NCBI GenBank assembly: GCA_040772005.1
Contig: JAXGYZ010000010.1
Location: 175,568-239,567 of the forward strand
DNA length: 64,000 nucleotides
Source: MWBF01 sp040772005
Lineage (GTDB): Bacteria; Chloroflexota; Anaerolineae; CG2-30-64-16
Direction: 5' to 3'
Position numbers and translations under genes: made by a program. A model generated the notes under the pieces. The model made no database searches. It had not been told where the DNA came from and saw nothing but the letters and a program-made list of their open reading frames with translations. Positions 52,101 to 59,938 of this stretch are shown in pieces. Every line of letters begins with the position of its first letter. The stretch's first letter is position 1.

Positions 52101-52163
52101 ATGCCCTGCGTGACGCCGCGCGAGGCCCTGGCTACGGCCTCTGCGCCGCTGGTGCGTTGCTGA
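52101..52163 (+). other. 20-codon open frame in duplicated leader (probably a relic)
   Basis: The leader block CATCCCCAATTCAAAG, AAGTAGGATG places an ATG at 52101 exactly where the binding-protein gene starts in leader copy 2 (54527). Here it opens only 20 codons (MPCVTPREALATASAPLVRC) and stops at 52161. It is probably the trace of a lost gene start rather than a functional peptide. Confidence 0.35.
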
Positions 52164-52230
52164 GGTGCCCACGTTTGGTCGATCATCCGCGCTCATTGCT
52201 GGAACGCTATGCGCCAAGGAGTAAAAACCC

Positions 52231-54102
52231 ATGGATTGGACCAGGTTCAATCTGCCTCCCGAGATTGCCGATATCCTGACACATTGCCCCAGGGTGGTGG
52301 TTGCCAGTTCAGTTGACGAATTGGCGGAGCTGGCGTGCGGCGCCAAACGCGCAGACGCCCGCTACGAAGTCGCGTATGATATCCCGGGCAAGGGCCGCAT
52401 GGCGGATGCCACTGTGGCACGCGTGCGCAACGGCATTGTGGCTAACTATGACGAACCCTACATGCGGCGCAGAGACCCGGACTGTATGGTCATCGGTGAC
52501 GACCTGCCGACCGATAAGGAGACGTTCGTACACCGGTTCGGATATCCCTTTGCGTCACTGCGCACGGAGGTCTTCGACTGGCTGAAGACCCAGGAGCTAC
52601 TGGTCTTTGGGTTCTCAGCCGGCCAGGCCGATATGGGCATAGACGCCGTGGTGCTGGCTCCCGCCAACGCGGGGTTCTTTGCCCTGGGGTTGGCCATGCT
52701 GCAGGGCATCATTCGCTATGATGAGCTCCCTGACGACTATGCACCGCAGGCCGTGGTCTTTGTCGCGCCGCCATTCCGCCACACACACTTTGATGGGAAA
52801 CAGGTGGTGGTCCACTATCGCCGCCCGAGCCTGCACGAGATGTTCTCCTTCAATCTCTATCCTGGGCCGAGTGCGAAGAAAGGGGTCTACGGCATCCTGA
52901 TCGCCCTGGGTGAACGCGAGGGTTGGGTGGCCGCGCACTGTTCCACAGTACAGGTCGTAACCCCCTACGATAATACCGTAACCATCATGCACGAGGGCGC
53001 GAGCGGAGGCGGCAAGAGCGAGATGCTCGAGCAGGCCCATCGCGAACCGGATGGCCGCCTGCTACTGGGCGAAAACCTGCTCACCGGCGAAAAACGCTAT
53101 CTGGAGATCCCCCGCAGTTGCGCCCTCCATCCCGTCACGGACGATATTGCGCTCTGCCTGTCAGGCCAACCAGGAACTAATGGTAAGCTGCAGGTGCGGG
53201 ATGCCGAGGACGGCTGGTTTGTGCGCGTCAACCACATTACCCACTATGGGACGGATGTGCAACTGGAGAAGCTCACGGCGCAGCCAGACGCGCCGCTCCT
53301 GTTTCTCAACATCGATACGGTGCCCGGGGGAAGAGCCCTCATCTGGGAACACATCGAAGACGCGCCGGGCAAGCGGTGCCCTAATCCGCGCGTGATCATA
53401 CCCCGTATCAGCTATCCCGGGGTCATTCACGGTTCGGTGCCGGTAGACATTCGCAGCCTCGGCGTACGAACACCGCCCTGTACGAGGGAGTACCCCACGT
53501 ACGGCATCCTGGGGCTCTTTCACGTATTGCCGCCGGCCCTGGCCTGGCTGTGGCGCCTGGTGCCGCCGCGCGGGCATGACAACCCAAGCATTGTCGCCGA
53601 CGCCCGGATGGAGACGGAAGGGGTCGGTTCCTATTGGCCGTTCGCGACCGGTCGCCGGGTGACCCAGGCCAACCTGTTGCTCGATCAATTTGTGGCCTAT
53701 CCCCGCACGCGTCACATCTTGTGCCCCAATCAGCACGTAGGAGTCTGGCGCACGGGCTTCATGCCCCAATGGATTGCTCGTGAATACCTGGCTCGGCGCG
53801 GCAGTGCCAAGTTCAGGCCCGATCAACTCGTGCCGGCGCGCTGCTCGCTCCTGGGCCAGACCCCCCACCAACTGCATGTCGAAGGACGCATGATCCCTCA
53901 GTATCTGCTGCAGGTCGATCTACAGCCCGAAGTGGGTGAAACCGCCTACGATTGCGGCGCCGAAATCCTGTACGACTACTTCCACACCCACCTGGGCGAT
54001 TATCGCCAGACGGACCTGGCGCCGTTGGGCCGGCAAATCATCGAATGCTGCTTCGATCGTGGAACGGTAGCCGACTATCAGGCCCTGATTCCGGGCGAGT
54101 AG
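52231..54102 (+). CDS. DUF4914 protein with PEPCK-like P-loop
   Basis: 623 residues, AAGGAG at 52216-52221 before ATG 52231. The overall sequence fits DUF4914. Near residue 257 it has HEGASGGGKSEMLEQAH, a P-loop of the phosphoenolpyruvate-carboxykinase type (GxSGxGK). Asp/Asn/His-containing segments (LNIDTVPGGRALIWEH, NPRVIIPR, GSYWPFATGRR, NQHVGVWRTGFMPQWIARE) are likely active-site loops. No enzyme activity is established for the family as far as I know. It probably binds a nucleotide and phosphorylates or decarboxylates a small substrate. It has its own promoter-like leader related to that of the Ugp-type operon downstream, which suggests co-regulation with sugar uptake. Confidence 0.75.
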   Translation: MDWTRFNLPPEIADILTHCPRVVVASSVDELAELACGAKRADARYEVAYDIPGKGRMADATVARVRNGIVANYDEPYMRRRDPDCMVIGDDLPTDKETFVHRFGYPFASLRTEVFDWLKTQELLVFGFSAGQADMGIDAVVLAPANAGFFALGLAMLQGIIRYDELPDDYAPQAVVFVAPPFRHTHFDGKQVVVHYRRPSLHEMFSFNLYPGPSAKKGVYGILIALGEREGWVAAHCSTVQVVTPYDNTVTIMHEGASGGGKSEMLEQAHREPDGRLLLGENLLTGEKRYLEIPRSCALHPVTDDIALCLSGQPGTNGKLQVRDAEDGWFVRVNHITHYGTDVQLEKLTAQPDAPLLFLNIDTVPGGRALIWEHIEDAPGKRCPNPRVIIPRISYPGVIHGSVPVDIRSLGVRTPPCTREYPTYGILGLFHVLPPALAWLWRLVPPRGHDNPSIVADARMETEGVGSYWPFATGRRVTQANLLLDQFVAYPRTRHILCPNQHVGVWRTGFMPQWIAREYLARRGSAKFRPDQLVPARCSLLGQTPHQLHVEGRMIPQYLLQVDLQPEVGETAYDCGAEILYDYFHTHLGDYRQTDLAPLGRQIIECCFDRGTVADYQALIPGE

Positions 54103-54227
54103 CCGCTGGCAGCAGGCGCGGTTGCGCGGCGACGGGGAAATGTTGGACGAGTTGGACTCGGTCGGCATTTCCCCCCGTCTGACGGCGTGCCGCGACGTTC
54201 AACCAGTCATCTGCAATCTTCAATCGT

Positions 54228-54400
54228 GGGTGCGTTTCACGTTGGGGGCGCGGCCATCGCGGATAAACGAATGCGCTGGCGCGCCACGAATACGCGAATC
54301 GTGGGCGCCGCGGCGGGATATTCGTGTATCCGTGCCCAGCGCCGCAGCGCCATTCGCGTATGCGCGATGGCCGCGTTCGCCCCCAGTATAAAACGCGCCC
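54228..54400 (-). mobile_element. 173-bp MITE, copy 2, with 9-bp target-site duplication
   Basis: Starts GGGTGCGTTTCACGTTGGGG and ends with the complement of GGGCGCGTTTTATAC. Inverted relative to copy 1 (28624-28796), with about four mismatches over 173 bases. Perfect 9-bp duplications TTCAATCGT flank it at 54219-54227 and 54401-54409. It is inserted just upstream of the promoter of the Ugp-type operon. Leader copy 1 at 51969 carries TTCAATCGT once, without the element. The rest of the 424-base gap (54103-54526) is leader sequence. Confidence 0.9.
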
Positions 54401-54416
54401 TTCAATCGTTGCTGTC

Positions 54417-54445
54417 TTGCCGTCTCGCACACCTTGCTGTATCAT
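54417..54445 (+). promoter_or_regulatory. Promoter of the Ugp-type sugar transporter operon
   Basis: TTGCCG (54417-54422), a 17-base spacer, TATCAT (54440-54445; five of six bases match TATAAT). It lies 16 bases from the inner end of the MITE and 82 bases before the ATG at 54527. Confidence 0.65.
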
Positions 54446-54526
54446 AGAGCCACAATGGCTGTGGCCGGACTACGCTCACGGTCACAGCTATCGGCGATGT
54501 CATCCCCAATTCAAAGGAGAAGTAGG

Positions 54527-55960
54527 ATGTCCCGCAGACACACGACTTGGTCGCTGTTCGCCCTGTTTGCCGTGCTGACCATGCTGGTTAGCGCATGTGT
54601 CGCACCGGCAGCCCCCACCCAAGCGCCGGCTGAACAAGCCGCACCTGCACAGGAAGCTGCACCTGCGGAGGAAGCGGCCCCCGCCGAGGAAGCGGCGCCT
54701 GCTGAGGCGGCCGCGCCGGCCGGCGAAGTCACCACCATCACCTTCTGGCACGCGATGAGCGGCAGCCGCGAGAAGGTCATCAACGAGCTGGCCGAGTCCT
54801 TCAACGCGCTGCACCCCGACATGAAGGTCGAGCCGCAGCTCATCGGCAGCTACGCCGAGACCCTCACCAAGGCTCTCGCTGCGTACAAGACCGGCAGCCC
54901 GCCCACCATCGTGCAGGTCTACGAGGTCGGCACCCGCACCATGCTTGACTCCGATGCCGTCATCCCCGTCTACACGCTCGACCAGGGCGAGGTGAAGTGG
55001 GATGAGGTCGTCCAGCCCATCATGAAGTACTACTCGGTCGAGGGCAAGCTCTCCTGCATGCCGTTCAACAGCTCGACCGCCATGCTCTACTACAACAAGG
55101 ATATGTTCGAGGCCGCGGGGCTCGACCCCGAGGTGCCCCCGGCTTCCTGGGCGCAGGTCGAGGAATACAGCAAGAAGATCATGGACGCGGGCGTCGCGCA
55201 GGGCGGGTTCTCCATGGGCTGGCCTGCGTGGATCTTCGAGCAGGAGTTCGCCCTGCACGACCAGCTCTACGCAGACAACGATAACGGCCGGGCCGCGCTC
55301 GCCACCAAGGTCCTGTTCAACAGCGACTTCGGCATTGCGCTCCTGACTGAGTGGCAGCGCATGGCGAAGGAAGGCGTGCTCATCTACGGCGGTCGCGAGT
55401 ACAGCGCCAACGATCCTTTCCTGGCCGGCCAGTTTGCCATGCTCTTCCAGAGCACCTCCAGCTTGGGCGGCATCATCAAGGCTGCCGGCTTCAAGGTCGG
55501 CACGGCCTACCTGCCGCGCCTGGACGGGTTCGACGGCGTCGGCAACAGCGTCATCGGCGGCGGCTGCAACTGGATCATGAAGGGTGCAACCGACGCCCAG
55601 CAGAAGGTCGCCTGGGAGTTCCTGAAGTACACCTTCGACCCTGAGCAGTCCGTTAAGTGGCACAAGGAGACCGGCTATTTCCCCACCAGCCTGACCGCAT
55701 ACGACATGCTGAAGGAAGAAGGCTGGTTCGAGACCGAGCCGAATCACGCAACTGCATTCAACCAGATCCTCAGCGGCAAGGATACCCCGGCAGCTACCGG
55801 CGTCATCCTGGGTGACTTCGTCCAGATTCGCGACATCACCGGCGCGGCCATCGAAGAGGCTGTGGTCAACTTCGTTGACCCGAAGGAAGCCCTGACCAAG
55901 GCGGAGACCGAATCAAACCAGGTGCTCGGCGACTACGCCCAGATGCACCCGCAACAATAG
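54527..55960 (+). CDS. Sugar ABC transporter solute-binding lipoprotein (UgpB-like)
   Basis: 477 residues from ATG 54527 (AAGGAGA at 54513-54519). The lipobox is VSAC (cysteine near 24). A repetitive Ala/Pro/Glu linker (AAPAEEAAPAEEAAPAEAAA) follows to about residue 65, a membrane-to-domain spacer typical of such lipoproteins. The family 1 binding fold is seen in ITFWHAMSGSREKVINELAE, LYYNKDMFEAAGLDPEVPP and VIGGGCNWIMKGATD. The layout is closest to the glycerol-phosphate/maltose-type binding proteins. It captures a sugar or polyol phosphate for the two permeases encoded downstream. An upstream start at 54434 would overlap the promoter and was rejected. Confidence 0.9.
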   Translation: MSRRHTTWSLFALFAVLTMLVSACVAPAAPTQAPAEQAAPAQEAAPAEEAAPAEEAAPAEAAAPAGEVTTITFWHAMSGSREKVINELAESFNALHPDMKVEPQLIGSYAETLTKALAAYKTGSPPTIVQVYEVGTRTMLDSDAVIPVYTLDQGEVKWDEVVQPIMKYYSVEGKLSCMPFNSSTAMLYYNKDMFEAAGLDPEVPPASWAQVEEYSKKIMDAGVAQGGFSMGWPAWIFEQEFALHDQLYADNDNGRAALATKVLFNSDFGIALLTEWQRMAKEGVLIYGGREYSANDPFLAGQFAMLFQSTSSLGGIIKAAGFKVGTAYLPRLDGFDGVGNSVIGGGCNWIMKGATDAQQKVAWEFLKYTFDPEQSVKWHKETGYFPTSLTAYDMLKEEGWFETEPNHATAFNQILSGKDTPAATGVILGDFVQIRDITGAAIEEAVVNFVDPKEALTKAETESNQVLGDYAQMHPQQ

Positions 55961-55973
55961 CCTGACATGGACC

Positions 55974-56043
55974 GCACTCTGAGTGGAGGGCAGCGGAAGG
56001 GCTGGTGCCTCTTCCGTTGTTCGACGCCTTCCACTCAGAGTGC
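55974..56043 (+). terminator. Large two-part hairpin after the binding-protein gene
   Basis: GCACTCTGAGTGGA (55974-55987) pairs perfectly with TCCACTCAGAGTGC (56030-56043), and an inner CGGAAG/CTTCCG pair lies at 55994-55999 and 56011-56016. It probably limits read-through into the permease genes or stabilises the binding-protein mRNA. No U-run follows. Confidence 0.6.
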
Positions 56044-56232
56044 TTGTGTAGCTGGTCATCCACGCGACGAAGCATCCTGAGCGGGTGGACGGCTCAGGGT
56101 GGTTGACGATGAGCGGCTAGTCGAAGGATGCCACGCCGAGGGCCGCCCCCTGCGACTGCGCAGCGCCGATGCGCTGCTCCGCTCAGGGTGCATTGCTGTC
56201 CAAATTGTGCTGTACCCTGCTACTGGACTCAT

Positions 56233-57114
56233 ATGCAAACACGCTTTCCCAACCGCATCCTGCCCTACCTGCTGCTGGCGCCGAGCGTCCTCGTCGTCCT
56301 CGTCTTCTTCGTGATTCCCGCGGCCCAGAGCATCCAGCTCAGCCTGTACCGCGTGAGCGCGCTGGGCGACCGCCGGATCTTCGTCGGCCTGCAGAACTTT
56401 ACCCGGCTCTTCGCTGATGCCGACTACCTGAACTCGATCGTCGTGACGGGTAAGTTCTCGGTGATCGTCGTGTTCGCCGGGCTGGCAGTGAGCCTCCTGG
56501 TCGCGGTGGTGGCCAATCAGCGGCTGCGCGGATTCGCGTTCTATCGCACGCTGCTCATCTGGCCCTACGCGCTCTCGCCGTCCATCGCCGGCCTGATCTG
56601 GGCCCTCATGCTGGAGCCCAGCTTCGGCCTGGCCAGCCACCTGCTGCGCAGCCTGACCGGCATCGGCTTCAACTTCCGTACCTCCGCCGACCACGCGCTG
56701 ATCTTCATCGCGGTCGCCGCGACGTGGAAGATGCTGGGCTACAACATCATCTTCTTCCTCGCCGGGCTGCGGGGCCTGCCCACCGAGCTGCTGGAGGCCG
56801 CAGAGGTGGATGGCGCGAGCTCGTGGCGCCGCTTCTGGCGCATTGCCTTCCCGCTGCTCTCGCCCACGACCTTCTTCCTATTTGTGATGAACACGCTGTA
56901 CGCTTTCTTCGAGGGGTTCGGCCTCGTACATATCACGACGTCGGGCGGGCCGGGCCGCGCGACCGACCTGCTGGTGTTCAAACTCTACCGCGACGGGTTT
57001 ATCGGGCTGAACACGGGCTACGCCTCCGCCCAGTCGGTGCTGCTGTTGATTATGGTCGCGGTGCTGACCACACTACAGTTCCGCTATGCGGGCAGCAAGG
57101 TGTTCTACCAATGA
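56233..57114 (+). CDS. Sugar ABC transporter permease (UgpA/MalF-like)
   Basis: 293 residues from ATG 56233 (MQTRFPNRILPYLLLAPSVL). The upstream extension to 56128 is in a repeat-like intergenic region and was rejected. Six membrane helices and the EAA loop are seen: LPTELLEAAEVDGASSWRRF-type motif (ELLEAAEVDGASSWRRFWRI in part), the usual contact site for the ATPase. It overlaps the next permease by 4 bases. It works with the binding protein at 54527. Confidence 0.9.
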   Translation: MQTRFPNRILPYLLLAPSVLVVLVFFVIPAAQSIQLSLYRVSALGDRRIFVGLQNFTRLFADADYLNSIVVTGKFSVIVVFAGLAVSLLVAVVANQRLRGFAFYRTLLIWPYALSPSIAGLIWALMLEPSFGLASHLLRSLTGIGFNFRTSADHALIFIAVAATWKMLGYNIIFFLAGLRGLPTELLEAAEVDGASSWRRFWRIAFPLLSPTTFFLFVMNTLYAFFEGFGLVHITTSGGPGRATDLLVFKLYRDGFIGLNTGYASAQSVLLLIMVAVLTTLQFRYAGSKVFYQ

Positions 57115-58016
57115 GCAGCCCAGCCATCACTCGCAGCGCGCAGCTCCCGTCCGGCAGCCACCACCCGTCGCGGTGGTCGTGGGATGCCATCCGCAAGCGC
57201 ATCTTGTCGCCGGGCGTCTCGCACGCGGTGATGATTATCGCCGTGCTGCTGACCATGTTCCCGATGCTGTATGCGGTCCTGCTCGCCACCCAGGTGCCTG
57301 CGCAGTACTACCAGTTCCCGCCCCGCTTCCTGCCCGGCAGCTCCCTGGCAGATAACAGCCGCTATGTCTGGGACGTCATCAACATGGACCGGCTGCTGCT
57401 CAACACCACGATTATCTCGGTTGGGGTTGCGGTTGGGAAGATTATCCTGAGCATCCTGGCCGGCTTTGCCTTCGTCTACTTCCAGTTCCCGGGGCGGGGC
57501 GCCGTCTTCATCCTGATTCTGCTGACCCACATGCTGCCCGTGCCCGTGCGCATCGTGCCCACGTTCGAACTGCTGGACCAGATGGGCTGGGTCGACACCT
57601 ACGCCGGGCTGACCATCCCGTTCCTCGCCAGCGCGACCGGCACGCTGCTCTTCCGGCAGCTCTACCAGACCATTCCGCCGAGCCTGGCCGATGCCGCGCG
57701 CATCGACGGTGCGGGCCCGTTGCACTTCCTCTGGTCGATCGTCATCCCGCTTTCGCGCACCAATATTGCGGCCCTCTTCCTGGTCGAGTTCATCTACATG
57801 TGGAACCAGTACCTGTGGCCGCTCATCATCGCCAACTCCGACGCCACCCGCGTCGTGCAGATTGGCCTGAAGGCGCTTGTGGCGACTGACGCGGCGGTCG
57901 AATGGCACTACGTCATGGCCGGCACGGTCATTTCCGTCCTTCCGCCGCTGGTCGTGCTGGTCCTTCTGCAGCACAGCCTCCTGGAGGGGATGTCCCTGTA
58001 CGAGGAGAAGTCCTGA
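57111..58016 (+). CDS. Sugar ABC transporter permease (UgpE/MalG-like)
   Basis: 301 residues, ATG 57111 overlapping the stop of the previous permease (ATGA). Six membrane helices and the EAA loop (PPSLADAARIDGAGPLHFLW) are visible. YMWNQYLWPLIIANSD is typical of MalG-type permeases. It forms the channel with the preceding permease. No ATPase gene lies in this operon, so a shared MsmK/UgpC-type ATPase from elsewhere in the genome would be needed. Confidence 0.9.
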   Translation: MSSPAITRSAQLPSGSHHPSRWSWDAIRKRILSPGVSHAVMIIAVLLTMFPMLYAVLLATQVPAQYYQFPPRFLPGSSLADNSRYVWDVINMDRLLLNTTIISVGVAVGKIILSILAGFAFVYFQFPGRGAVFILILLTHMLPVPVRIVPTFELLDQMGWVDTYAGLTIPFLASATGTLLFRQLYQTIPPSLADAARIDGAGPLHFLWSIVIPLSRTNIAALFLVEFIYMWNQYLWPLIIANSDATRVVQIGLKALVATDAAVEWHYVMAGTVISVLPPLVVLVLLQHSLLEGMSLYEEKS

Positions 58017-58046
58017 GGCGGGGAGGACAAAGGAGTCGATCTCGCC

Positions 58047-58961
58047 ATGCGCCTCATCGCCGTCCACCGCATCTGGGACCGCGCGCCCCACAATGCCTTC
58101 ACGGACCTGGTGCGCCATCAGGGCCGCTGGTTCTGCGCGTTCCGGGAGGGTGCGGCCCACGTCTCGCCGGACGGTGCGCTCCGGGTTCTTACGTCGGTTG
58201 ACGCTACGACGTGGGAGCCGGCCGCGCTGCTCGCCTCCGCTGATGCCGACCTGCGCGATGCGAAGCTGAGCGTCACCCCGACCGGCGAGCTGATGCTCAA
58301 CGCCGCGGCCGCGTTGCATGACACCTCCCAACATGCCCACCAGACGCTCGCCTGGTTCTCGCGCGACAGCCGCACCTGGAGCGCATCCCACCCCATCGGT
58401 GACCCCGATTTCTGGCTCTGGCGCATCACCTGGCACGCGGGAGTGGCCTACAGTGTGGCCTACGCGACGCGCGGTGAGCAGTCCGTCCGGCTCTATCACA
58501 GCGACGACGGCCGGCGCTTCGAGACGCGCGTGCCGTCTCTATTCGACGCGGGCTTCCCCAATGAGGCAACGCTCGTCTTCGAGGATGACACTGCCCGCTG
58601 CCTGCTGCGCCGCGATGGCGACCCGTACAGCGGCTTGCTGGGCGTCGCGGAACCGCCCTATACCGTGTGGCGGTGGCAGGACCTCGGCGTGCGGATCGGC
58701 GGCCCACACATGCTGCGCCTGCCCGACGGCCGTTGGCTTGCCGCAGTGCGCCTTTACGATGGCCGCCCGCGCACCGCGCTCGCCTGGCTCGATCCAGCCG
58801 CGAACACGCTGGCCGAGTGCCTGACCCTGCCCTCCGGTGGCGACACGAGCTACGCCGGGCTGGGCTGGCATGAGGGTCGGCTGTGGGTCAGCTACTACTC
58901 ATCCCACGAGGACAAGACGGCTATCTATCTTGCGCAGGTTGCACTGGAGGATGGAGCATGA
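58047..58961 (+). CDS. Sialidase-fold (BNR) protein of the sugar operon
   Basis: 304 residues, ATG 58047, 30 bases after the permease stop. The sequence shows sialidase-superfamily beta-propeller features: WFCAFREGAAHVSPDG, TLAWFSRDSRTWSASHPIG, LYHSDDGRRFETR (Asp-box-like), and a late GWHEGRLWVSYYSSHED. It has no signal peptide, so it probably acts inside the cell on the imported compound or an intermediate. Candidate activities are an exo-sialidase-like or related glycosidase. Catalytic residues could not be assigned with confidence. It overlaps the next gene by 4 bases. Confidence 0.7.
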   Translation: MRLIAVHRIWDRAPHNAFTDLVRHQGRWFCAFREGAAHVSPDGALRVLTSVDATTWEPAALLASADADLRDAKLSVTPTGELMLNAAAALHDTSQHAHQTLAWFSRDSRTWSASHPIGDPDFWLWRITWHAGVAYSVAYATRGEQSVRLYHSDDGRRFETRVPSLFDAGFPNEATLVFEDDTARCLLRRDGDPYSGLLGVAEPPYTVWRWQDLGVRIGGPHMLRLPDGRWLAAVRLYDGRPRTALAWLDPAANTLAECLTLPSGGDTSYAGLGWHEGRLWVSYYSSHEDKTAIYLAQVALEDGA

Positions 58962-59860
58962 ACAACCTTGACCTGTGGCCCCTGGCCTGGGACGCGCTGG
59001 AGGCACTGACTGCGCACTATGGGCCTGCCATCAACCACGCGGCAGAGGAGTTGGGCATTCCAGCCGGCCAGTGGTACGGCTGGCTGATGGCTGCACGCAT
59101 CTTCGAGCCTGACCCCGTTTCCGCTGCCATTCTCAATGTGCGCTCTGCGTACACATCGCCGGCCCGGCTCGAAGCTGCACTGGCGCAGGGCGCGCACCTG
59201 GGCTTGTTGACGCCCGGGGACGCAGGCGAATATCGCATGACTCCAGCAGGTCGTGCAAGTGTGCGCCATCTCATCGAGGCGGCCTACGCGGCGATGGCCC
59301 CCCTGCAACCCTTGCCGGAAGCCGACCTCCTGCGCCTGGCCGGTCTGCTCCGGCGGCTGGTCGAGGCGAGCCTGGCTGCGCCCGAACCACCGGCCCGGTG
59401 GTCGCTGCGCATCGAGCGCCGGCTGGACCCGGGTCGCACCGCGCCCGTGATGGAACGGCTCGACCAGCATCTCAGCGACCTGGCCGCGTACCGCGATGAT
59501 TCCCACCTGGCAGCCTGGCGGCCCTATGGGATCAGCGGTCCGGCCTGGGAAGCCTTCACCCTGCTCTGGCGCGGGGCAGCCCGCACGGTCGATGAGTTGG
59601 CCGTGAAGCTGGCGCACCGGGGCTACGTGCGGGAGGACTACGCTGCGGCTGTGGATGAGCTCGCGCGTCGCGGTTGGGTGACGGTGGATGAGGGAGGCAT
59701 CGCCCTGACCGAGGGAGGCCGCGCCGTCCGTGAGGAGGCTGAGCGGGCCACGGATGCCTACTTCTACGGACCGTGGTCGGTGTTGAGTGCGGCGGAGACC
59801 GCCGATCTGCGCGCCCTGCTCACCGGCCTGCGCGACAGCCTGCTCGCCGCCCGTGGATAA
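58958..59860 (+). CDS. Winged-helix-containing protein, possible regulator
   Basis: 300 residues, ATG 58958 overlapping the previous stop by 4 bases. Two winged-helix-like units are suggested: residues 60-115 (QGAHLGLLTPGDAGEYRMTP and GRASVRHLI, typical recognition-helix and wing pattern) and 205-260 (TVDELAVKLAHRGYVREDYA, then LARRGWVTVDEGGIALTEGG). This suggests a DNA-binding or protein-binding role such as a regulator of the operon. The family was not recognised. A terminator hairpin follows it at 59865. Confidence 0.6.
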   Translation: MNNLDLWPLAWDALEALTAHYGPAINHAAEELGIPAGQWYGWLMAARIFEPDPVSAAILNVRSAYTSPARLEAALAQGAHLGLLTPGDAGEYRMTPAGRASVRHLIEAAYAAMAPLQPLPEADLLRLAGLLRRLVEASLAAPEPPARWSLRIERRLDPGRTAPVMERLDQHLSDLAAYRDDSHLAAWRPYGISGPAWEAFTLLWRGAARTVDELAVKLAHRGYVREDYAAAVDELARRGWVTVDEGGIALTEGGRAVREEAERATDAYFYGPWSVLSAAETADLRALLTGLRDSLLAARG

Positions 59861-59864
59861 ACCA

Positions 59865-59915
59865 CCCCCTCTCCTGCGCTTTGGCGAGCGAAGCTCGCAC
59901 GCTCAGGAGAGGGGG
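59865..59915. terminator. Hairpin between convergent genes
   Basis: CCCCCTCTCCTG (59865-59876) pairs perfectly with CAGGAGAGGGGG (59904-59915), with an inner GCGAGC gaa GCTCGC hairpin. It sits between the stops at 59860 (plus) and 59939 (minus) and can serve both. Confidence 0.65.
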
Positions 59916-59938
59916 CCGGGGGGGTGAGGTCACCGGCT

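Noticed and set aside
54122..54447. Open frames of 70-135 codons at 54122-54447 and the similar ones at 28536-29041
   Set aside because: They are accidental frames through the two MITE copies and resemble each other only because the element is repeated.
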